Origin: Candidatus Tayloriibacteriota bacterium
Lineage (GTDB): Bacteria > Patescibacteriota > Minisyncoccia > Phycocordibacterales > PALSA-1337
DNA length: 10,291 nucleotides
Direction of reading: 5' to 3'
NCBI GenBank assembly: GCA_003170325.1
Contig: PMZP01000036.1
Span: forward strand, 1-10,291
The notes under the pieces are model-generated. The model had not been told where the DNA came from. It searched no databases and worked only from the letters and a program-made list of their open reading frames with translations. The position numbers and the translations under genes were made by a program. Below, one piece after another: positions 5,968 through 10,291 of this stretch. The number at the start of each line of letters is the position of its first letter. Positions within the stretch are counted from its first letter, which is position 1.

Positions 5968-6564
5968 ATGCCATACGTCATAGCCGGTCTGGGAAATCCC
6001 GGAGAAGAATATGAGAATACGCGTCACAATACGGGACGCATGGTTCTTGAATGTGTCCGCGAAGAAAGCGGTGCTGACGAGCTCAAGTTCAATAAGAAGA
6101 TAAACGCCGATGTCTCATCTGGTAAAATTGGCAGGGAGAAATTGAGCTTCGTGGCGCCGGATACCTTTATGAACAATTCAGGAAAAGTCGTGGGGCAGTT
6201 GGTCAAGAGCAAGAAGGCTGCGGAAAAATTGATCGTCATTTACGACGATTTCGCTTTGCCATTGGGGCGCATGAAGATCGCTTTCAATCGCAGCTCCGGC
6301 GGGCACAATGGATTGGAGTCGGTGATCAAAGCCGTCAAGACCGAAGCGTTTCTGCGGATCCGCATCGGCACAGCGCCGGAGAACGCCAAAGGTAATGCCA
6401 AACCAATTCACGGTGATGAGAAGATCGAGAAGTTCATTCTCGGACCATTCAAGGATGATGAGCTGAAAGTCCTGAAGAGAGTCTCAAAGAGAGCATTCGA
6501 AGCGATCGAAATGATCGTCAAAGAAAGCAAGGAGAAGGCCATGAGTGTTTTCAACGCGAATTGA
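5968..6564 (+). CDS. pth: Peptidyl-tRNA hydrolase
   Basis: Pth hydrolyses the ester bond of peptidyl-tRNA released prematurely from ribosomes and so recycles tRNA in the cytoplasm. The 198-residue product from the ATG at 5968 begins MPYVIAGLGNPG. It carries the family residues at almost canonical E. coli positions: Asn10 and His20 (TRHNTG), the FMNNSG loop with Met68 and Asn69, Asp93/Asp94 (YDDFALPLG), and SGGHNGL with Asn114. Length is typical. An in-frame TTG at 5956 is rejected because it would precede or overlap the predicted transcript start and adds four non-family residues. The gene ends in TGA, which is informative for the genetic code. It is divergent from lepB and converges on rpsA through a shared hairpin terminator. 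Confidence 0.96.
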   Translation: MPYVIAGLGNPGEEYENTRHNTGRMVLECVREESGADELKFNKKINADVSSGKIGREKLSFVAPDTFMNNSGKVVGQLVKSKKAAEKLIVIYDDFALPLGRMKIAFNRSSGGHNGLESVIKAVKTEAFLRIRIGTAPENAKGNAKPIHGDEKIEKFILGPFKDDELKVLKRVSKRAFEAIEMIVKESKEKAMSVFNAN

Positions 6565-6592
6565 TTTATAGAGAGTGGTTGAATCCCAAACA

Positions 6593-6618
6593 AAAACCGC
6601 AGGCAGTTCTGCGGTTTT
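6593..6618. terminator. Bidirectional intrinsic terminator between pth and rpsA
   Basis: AAAACCGCAG (6593-6602) and CTGCGGTTTT (6609-6618) form a perfect 10-bp stem with a 6-nt loop. The terminal A/T pairs provide a T-run on both strands, and the minus strand continues into TTTTTG. It lies 28 nt after the pth stop and 18 nt after the rpsA stop, so it can serve both convergent genes. Confidence 0.9.
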
Positions 6619-6636
6619 CATATTTTCGGTAATCAA

Positions 6637-8004
6637 TTATTTGACTCCCGTGTAAGTGAGCGCCATCTTCTGTTCCTTGGAATCGAAGAGGGTGATCTTG
6701 AAGTCGTAAGTTTTGCCGAGCTCTAGGGTCTTTCTTAGCTTTTCTTCAGAGCCGAATTCAGAGACATGGACCAGGCCGGCCACACCCTCTTCGATGGAAG
6801 CCAGAGCGCCATGCTTGTTGAATTTGATGATAACGCCAGTGACAGCCATATCCTTGGCGTACTTCTTGGAAGCATCGACCCAAGGATTCTGTCGGAGTTG
6901 TTTCAATGAGAGGGAGATCTTGCCATCCTTGATCTCGATGATCTTGGCCTTGATCTTCTGGCCCACCTTGACGAAATTGCGCGGATCGTCTACCAGGCCC
7001 CAATCGATCTCGGAGATGTGGACCAGCCCTTCCAGGCCTTCTTCCAGCTTGACGAAGACTCCGAAGTCGACCACGCCGGTCACTGTTCCTTCGACTTCGT
7101 CGCCGATCTCGTATTTGCTGACGATCTTCTCCTTCTCTTTCGATTCCGAGCCTTTTTCGGAGAAGATAAGCTTGCCTTCCTTGGGATCGGCCGTGATGAT
7201 GGCCACGTTCAAGCGGGTGCCGATCAGTTTCTTCAATTCGTCCAGGATCTTATCCTTGTCGCCGTCAGTGATGCGCGGATAGTGTTCGGCTTTGAGCTGT
7301 GAAGCTGGCAGGAAGCCGACGATACCTTGCCATTCAATGAGGAGACCGCCCTTGTTGGCTTCTTTGACGAGAAGGTCCAAGACTTTCTTTTCTTTGATGG
7401 CGATCTCGGCCTCATTCCAGATGAGCGCCTGACGGGCTTCCTTGAGCGAGAGCTCGAAATAGCCTTCCTTGTGGGAATTGTCGACGATCTTGGCTGCTAT
7501 GACGTCGCCGACGTTTATCTTCTTGATGACATCGCGGGCGATGATGAATTCGCGGCCATAGATTATGCCGGTGCCGAAAGGTGTCAAGTCCACGTAGACG
7601 GAAGATTTTTCCAGCGAGATGACCGGACCCTCCACCAGGTCGCCGACGATCGGCGGGTTCTTCATAGTGAGGATGAGCTTGCCCATGAGGCTGGCTTTCT
7701 GCTCATCGGTCAGGATCATCTCCTTTTCTTTGGGCGGCAGTGAAGAGTCCGAGAAAGTCCTCGGTTTTTTTTCGACGACGGCTTTGCGTGCTTTCTTGGC
7801 TGGCACGTCGCTCCCCGCTGCCGGTGTGACAGAATCTGTTGCAGGCGTTGAACTTGCTACGGACGTTCCAACCGCCGCTGGCTTTGTCGCTGTCTTTACG
7901 GCGCTTACGGCGACTGATTCTTGCTTATTTTCCTCTTGCTTCTTCGTTTCCGGTTCCTTGTTGTCTTTGTGTCCTGTTAAGGTGTCTCTTAGTTTCTTGA
8001 ACAT
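6637..8004 (-). CDS. rpsA: 30S ribosomal protein S1-like (four S1 domains)
   Basis: bS1 binds mRNA at the 30S subunit and helps load structured or leader-poor messages. The 455-residue product has four S1/OB repeats at about 120-187, 207-283, 301-369 and 386-451. The third is the most canonical (GDEVEGTVTGVVDFGVFVKL, then GLVHISEI), and the fourth has GLVHVSEF. E. coli S1 has six repeats, so this is a short version. Residues 1 to about 97 form a low-complexity tail rich in Lys, Glu, Ala, Thr and Pro, probably disordered. The ATG at 8004 gives MFKKLRDTL; no Shine-Dalgarno motif precedes it. A promoter at 8115-8143 would give a leader of about 104 nt with small palindromes, which could host autoregulation as known for other S1 genes. 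Domain assignment is certain; naming it rpsA rather than a generic S1 protein is very likely. Confidence 0.9.
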   Translation of the reverse strand: MFKKLRDTLTGHKDNKEPETKKQEENKQESVAVSAVKTATKPAAVGTSVASSTPATDSVTPAAGSDVPAKKARKAVVEKKPRTFSDSSLPPKEKEMILTDEQKASLMGKLILTMKNPPIVGDLVEGPVISLEKSSVYVDLTPFGTGIIYGREFIIARDVIKKINVGDVIAAKIVDNSHKEGYFELSLKEARQALIWNEAEIAIKEKKVLDLLVKEANKGGLLIEWQGIVGFLPASQLKAEHYPRITDGDKDKILDELKKLIGTRLNVAIITADPKEGKLIFSEKGSESKEKEKIVSKYEIGDEVEGTVTGVVDFGVFVKLEEGLEGLVHISEIDWGLVDDPRNFVKVGQKIKAKIIEIKDGKISLSLKQLRQNPWVDASKKYAKDMAVTGVIIKFNKHGALASIEEGVAGLVHVSEFGSEEKLRKTLELGKTYDFKITLFDSKEQKMALTYTGVK

Positions 8005-8011
8005 GTGTTAT

Positions 8012-8021
8012 GAACGCGTTC
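8012..8021. repeat. 10-bp palindrome in the rpsA leader
   Basis: GAACGCGTTC is a perfect palindrome ending 8 nt before the rpsA start codon. It could form a small hairpin at the ribosome-binding region or be a protein-binding site, or it may be chance. Confidence 0.35.
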
Positions 8022-8114
8022 CGCTTTTTAATTGATAATGCGACGCCGGCTGTCACTAAGCGCCAAAATTGCGGTATTACGCGAGGTTCACAATTAAACG
8101 AACTGAATCAGACG

Positions 8115-8143
8115 ATACTATCGCATAATTGCCATTTTGTCTA
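8115..8143 (-). promoter_or_regulatory. Putative rpsA promoter
   Basis: On the minus strand TAGACA (8138-8143) and TAGTAT (8115-8120) are 17 nt apart. The predicted start is near 8108, leaving a leader of about 104 nt. The palindrome CGATA-C-TATCG (8113-8123) overlaps the -10 box. The promoter overlaps the divergent one at 8129-8157. Confidence 0.5.
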
Positions 8144-8157
8144 GGTTGGAGTATTCT
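8129..8157 (+). promoter_or_regulatory. Putative promoter for the two-helix membrane protein
   Basis: TTGCCA (8129-8134) and TATTCT (8152-8157) are separated by 17 nt. The predicted start near 8164 gives a 16-nt leader before the ATG at 8180. It interleaves with the rpsA promoter on the other strand, so the two probably exclude each other. Confidence 0.5.
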
Positions 8158-8179
8158 AGCGGCAGATTGGAATTACAGT

Positions 8180-8464
8180 ATGAATGAACAAAAAGTCAGA
8201 AGTAATCGCAGACATCTTGATTTGCCCGACTGGCCTTGGTCCGGGATAATGCTCTTTCTCTGCTTGTTAGGCTTTGGGTTCTTGGGTTCTGTTTTTCTGA
8301 GGCTGTTGATCAGCCCGGATAACGGGCTGCCATTGAGGTTGTGTCATGCTGCAGGGTTTATTATCGGCATGATCGTTGGGATCATCTTGTGGTTTCTTGG
8401 TCTCTGGCTATTCGCCACGCCGCCTTCCGATCGAGCTACGCCGCAGTATCGGATCAGCGACTGA
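8180..8464 (+). CDS. Small two-helix membrane protein, unknown function
   Basis: The 94-residue product from the ATG at 8180 has a basic N-terminus (MNEQKVRSNRR), two strongly hydrophobic segments (about 22-44 and 56-78) and a short polar tail. By the positive-inside rule both ends should be cytoplasmic, forming a hairpin in the membrane. No catalytic or family motif is recognised. The frame extends upstream to 8129, but that region holds the predicted -35 and -10 boxes, so the internal ATG is chosen. The gene has its own promoter and a good intrinsic terminator, which supports a real single-gene unit. Function cannot be inferred. Confidence 0.72.
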   Translation: MNEQKVRSNRRHLDLPDWPWSGIMLFLCLLGFGFLGSVFLRLLISPDNGLPLRLCHAAGFIIGMIVGIILWFLGLWLFATPPSDRATPQYRISD

Positions 8465-8481
8465 TTTGTCTGTCTTCGTCG

Positions 8482-8516
8482 GCCATCGATGGTTTCAATG
8501 CCAGCGGTGGTTTTTT
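8482..8516 (+). terminator. Intrinsic terminator after the two-helix membrane protein
   Basis: GCCATCG (8482-8488) pairs with CGGTGGT (8505-8511) using G-T wobbles. An inner TGG/CCA pair is separated from it by one A-G mismatch, and the loop has 8 nt. A T6 run follows (8511-8516). It begins 18 nt after the stop codon. Confidence 0.65.
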
Positions 8517-8532
8517 ATATAACGTTATGGCC

Positions 8533-8561
8533 TGGCAAGAGCGATCTTTATTTGCTAAAAT
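8533..8561 (+). promoter_or_regulatory. Putative extended -10 promoter of the MBL-fold gene, near-leaderless
   Basis: TAAAAT (8556-8561) preceded by TGC forms an extended -10 element. TGGCAA (8533-8538), 17 nt upstream, is a weak -35. The predicted start near 8568 lies 3 nt before the ATG at 8571. Confidence 0.45.
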
Positions 8562-8570
8562 ATTCCCATC

Positions 8571-9218
8571 ATGATCATCACCTACCTCGGCGGCGAATTC
8601 GTCAAAGTGCAGTTCGGAGACACCATTCTGGCCTTCAATCCGGTCTCCAAGGATTCGGAGCTAAAGACAGCCAAATTCGGAGCCGATATCGTGCTCTCCA
8701 GCCTCAATCATCCGGACATGAATGGTATCGACCAAGTCTCATTCGGCGAGAAGAAGCCTTTTGTCATCTCCGGTCCAGGCGAATATGAAGTGAAAGGCGT
8801 CTTCATCAAAGGCTTGGCTTCGCAATCCGGATATGACGGCCGGACTCCAAGCAAGGAAGCACGAATAAATACGATCTTCACCGTCGCGCTCGAGGGCATG
8901 AACATCTGCTTCCTCGGTGCCGTCAATACCCCGGAATTGCCCAAAGAGACTGACGAAGGGATCGACGAAGTGGATATCTTGTTCGTACCTGTTGGCGGAG
9001 AAGGGGTATTGAATCCGGCGCAAGCCTACAAGTTGGCCATTTCTATCAGTCCGAAGCTCATTATTCCCATGCACTACGGCGATATAGGCGGCAAAGATGC
9101 GCTCAAGGCCTTTCTCAAAGAAGCCGGCGAGAATCCCAAGCCGGAAGCCAAGCTGACGCTCAAAAAGAAGGATCTGGAAGGGAAGGAGGCCGAGGTTGTG
9201 GTGTTAGAGAAAGAGTAA
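8571..9218 (+). CDS. Metallo-beta-lactamase-fold protein (UlaG/COG2220-like) with degraded metal site
   Basis: The 215 residues follow the order of the beta-lactamase-like hydrolase group COG2220 (Pfam Lactamase_B_3 type): an N-terminal YLGGEFV strand, a loop SLNHPDMN (44-51), ISGPGEYEVKGV (66-77), CFLGAVN (113-119), DILFVPVGGEG (135-145) and IIPMHYGD (164-171). In active members the loop is THxHxDH. Here the first and last histidines are Leu45 and Met50, leaving His47 and Asp49. The usual Asp of the LGD motif is Ala117. His168 is kept. Two-metal hydrolysis therefore looks compromised, and the protein may bind ligand without catalysis or use a different site. It has its own likely promoter, no Shine-Dalgarno motif, and lies 50 nt before a small membrane protein gene. 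Fold is confident, activity not. Confidence 0.85.
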   Translation: MIITYLGGEFVKVQFGDTILAFNPVSKDSELKTAKFGADIVLSSLNHPDMNGIDQVSFGEKKPFVISGPGEYEVKGVFIKGLASQSGYDGRTPSKEARINTIFTVALEGMNICFLGAVNTPELPKETDEGIDEVDILFVPVGGEGVLNPAQAYKLAISISPKLIIPMHYGDIGGKDALKAFLKEAGENPKPEAKLTLKKKDLEGKEAEVVVLEKE

Positions 9219-9234
9219 TATAATTGTATTAAAG

Positions 9235-9268
9235 ATTTTCAATTTTCAATTTTCAATTTTCAATTTCG
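9235..9268 (+). repeat. Tandem AATTTTC heptamer repeat before a start codon
   Basis: The unit AATTTTC is repeated in perfect 7-bp register (9241-9261), with a partial unit before (ATTTTC) and a diverged unit after (AATTTCG), ending at the base before the ATG at 9269. A related degenerate tract lies in the same relative orientation in the ftsZ leader (about 652-680 on minus). It occupies the position where a ribosome-binding site would normally be. Confidence 0.85.
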
Positions 9269-9568
9269 ATGGCTTTCCAACAACACCTTGAATCGATGCG
9301 CGCCAAGCCGGAGCATATCCGCAAGAGGTATGCTTTCTTGGGATCATTCGGCATCACCGCTATCATTTTTACCTTTTGGCTCGGTTCGTTTTCATCGTTT
9401 GGCTTTGCTTCGCAAAATGCAGTGGCTATCGCAGTCAATAAGGCCGGCACCCCCACACAATCATTAGTTGCCAGCGTCGGCTCTCTATTTAATGACGTCA
9501 AAGAATTGATCTTCGGCGCGAAGAAGATCACCTATTCAAGCGTGGAAGTCCTGCCGGGGAACAAGTAA
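9269..9568 (+). CDS. Single-span membrane protein, unknown function
   Basis: The 99-residue product starts MAFQQHLESMRAKPEHIRKR, a polar and basic segment likely to stay in the cytoplasm. One hydrophobic segment follows (about 22-41, including TAIIFTFWLGSF), then an external stretch of about 55 residues without recognised motifs. The KPEHIRKRYAF-plus-helix layout resembles small hypothetical membrane proteins I associate with Parcubacteria genomes, but I cannot name a family. The ATG directly follows the heptamer repeat. It is 50 nt downstream of the MBL-fold gene with no terminator between, so co-transcription is likely. Function is unknown. Confidence 0.75.
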   Translation: MAFQQHLESMRAKPEHIRKRYAFLGSFGITAIIFTFWLGSFSSFGFASQNAVAIAVNKAGTPTQSLVASVGSLFNDVKELIFGAKKITYSSVEVLPGNK

Positions 9569-9649
9569 GCGGAAATAATCGTGATTGAATCTTATCGGTC
9601 GCGCAACCGGCATAGGACGGCGCGGAGGGTAGTACGTCCCAATCCGTCC

Positions 9650-9707
9650 CACTACAGTTGAGTGTAGTCACAATGAAATACTAGTGCCACTACAGTCAAC
9701 TGTAGTG
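9650..9707. repeat. Two palindromes sharing ACTACA-N6-TGTAGT
   Basis: The first copy is ACTACA (9651-9656) with TGTAGT (9663-9668). The second is ACTACA (9689-9694) with TGTAGT (9701-9706), extended to a near-perfect 20-bp palindrome CACTACAGT-CA-ACTGTAGTG (9688-9707). The copies are 38 bp apart in the same context (CCCACTACAGT and GCCACTACAGT). Dyads repeated with constant half-site spacing resemble dimeric repressor operators, but no start codon lies just downstream on either strand. Confidence 0.75.
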
Positions 9708-9783
9708 CCTCAAATCCGAAGGCGGTGGTAACCTCGGATATGCAAATCTATGAAAATCGTCATCGTAAATTCCTGTAGTTGAT

Positions 9784-9820
9784 AAAAAAATCACGCAGCG
9801 CTTCAGAAGCATCTGCGTGA
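9784..9820 (-). terminator. Intrinsic terminator of the minus-strand two-helix membrane protein
   Basis: TCACGCAG (9791-9798) and CTGCGTGA (9813-9820) pair perfectly, with an inner GCTTC/GAAGC stem (9800-9810). On the minus strand the hairpin is followed by T7 (complement of 9784-9790). It begins 21 nt after the stop codon of the gene at 9842. Confidence 0.9.
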
Positions 9821-9841
9821 ACTGATTACTGGCGGGGAGAT

Positions 9842-10264
9842 TCAGCTTCCCAACCGGCCGAAGAAGAGCTGGCCACCCTTTGGGTAAACGACGTAGGAGA
9901 TATTTGTCCCGACGGTCAGAGTTTCAGTCGTGAGGCCGCTTTCGAGCTTAATACCGTCCAAGGCATAAACCTTCCCGTCTTTATCGTACACCATGGTCCG
10001 ATGCTCGTTTACTATGAAAGTTTGAGGATTGAAGACTTTGCCCACCATATCAACGTGATTGGTCACAGGCAAGCCTGTGAATTGTTCGCGATCAAAGTCT
10101 TGAAGAAAACGGGAATAACAGGCAAGTCCAACCAATCCAGCGAAGCATATGGCAAACAGGGCACCGACTTTATCACTTGTCGTTTTAACGAAATTGTCTG
10201 CTAACCCACCAGCGACGACAAGAATGACTATGCCAATTAAACCGCTAATGATAATATTAAACAT
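9842..10264 (-). CDS. Two-helix membrane protein, unknown function
   Basis: The 140-residue product from the ATG at 10264 has two hydrophobic segments (about 2-22 and 33-50). A soluble C-terminal region of about 90 residues follows, with beta-rich character (TMVYDKDGKVYALDGIKL, TVGTNISYVVYPKGG). The second helix leads into a basic-acidic stretch (SRFLQDFDREQF). No family motif is recognised. It ends 21 nt before a strong intrinsic terminator. Only 27 nt upstream of the start are visible, with no Shine-Dalgarno motif, so any promoter is outside the window or very close. It may belong to a longer minus-strand transcript. Confidence 0.75.
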   Translation of the reverse strand: MFNIIISGLIGIVILVVAGGLADNFVKTTSDKVGALFAICFAGLVGLACYSRFLQDFDREQFTGLPVTNHVDMVGKVFNPQTFIVNEHRTMVYDKDGKVYALDGIKLESGLTTETLTVGTNISYVVYPKGGQLFFGRLGS

Positions 10265-10291
10265 AATGAACTATTTCAGATGCATTTAGGA

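Larger units (their letters stand above)
9569..9841. other. Gene-free region with palindromes and terminators
   Basis: I see no convincing gene in these 273 bp between convergent genes. From left to right there are GGACG (9616-9620) facing CGTCC (9635-9639), a short direct repeat CGTCCCA/CGTCCCA, two related palindromes (9650-9707), the stem ATCCGA/TCGGAT near 9715-9740, and a strong minus-strand intrinsic terminator (9784-9820). Convergent transcription explains the terminator but not the paired palindromes. Confidence 0.6.

Noticed and set aside
6562..6564. UGA recoded to glycine (code 25)
   Set aside because: pth and the gene ending at 8464 stop at TGA at the expected protein ends, and reading through pth would enter the terminator.
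9650..9707. CRISPR-like repeat pair
   Set aside because: Only two imperfect palindromic copies with an 18-20 bp gap, no further repeats and no cas genes.

Overview
The window most resembles a chromosomal segment of a Candidate Phyla Radiation (Patescibacteria) bacterium, probably Parcubacteria-like. The grounds are the bS21 subtype, a four-domain S1 protein, a divergent HisRS-like protein, small single-pass membrane proteins and an apparent lack of Shine-Dalgarno motifs. This placement is inference from gene content. UGA is used as a stop (for example at the end of pth), so the recoded Gracilibacteria/Absconditabacteria code is unlikely. No plasmid, phage or insertion-sequence gene was recognised.

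The left half is read on the minus strand. A promoter at about 5912-5940 appears to drive a tight six-gene operon: lepB (signal peptidase I), a degenerate histidyl-tRNA-synthetase-like protein, rpsU (bS21), ybeY (rRNA-processing endoribonuclease), ftsA and a DUF457/YdjM-like membrane protein. Gaps are 3-24 nt. The set joins protein export, ribosome maturation and cell division. ftsZ is on the same strand at 1-641, cut by the window edge inside its T7 loop. It is separated from ftsA by about 1.5 kb holding the DUF457 gene and an unusual unit: a near-consensus sigma70 promoter, a strongly structured RNA region of about 180 nt, and an unrecognised 137-143 residue ORF.

In the centre, pth is divergent from lepB and shares overlapping promoters with it. 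It converges on rpsA, with a bidirectional hairpin terminator between them. rpsA has a low-complexity N-terminal tail, four S1 domains and a leader of about 100 nt. Its promoter overlaps a divergent one for a small two-helix membrane protein, which ends in a good intrinsic terminator.

On the right are a metallo-beta-lactamase-fold protein with a degraded metal site and a 99-residue single-span membrane protein, both on plus. Then comes a 273-bp gene-free stretch with two related palindromes and a minus-strand intrinsic terminator, followed by a minus-strand two-helix membrane protein.

The most interesting signals are the structured RNA plus orphan ORF between ftsA and ftsZ, the HisRS-like and MBL-fold proteins that have lost catalytic residues, promoters whose predicted start sites fall 3-6 nt before the start codon, and the paired palindromes at 9650-9707.
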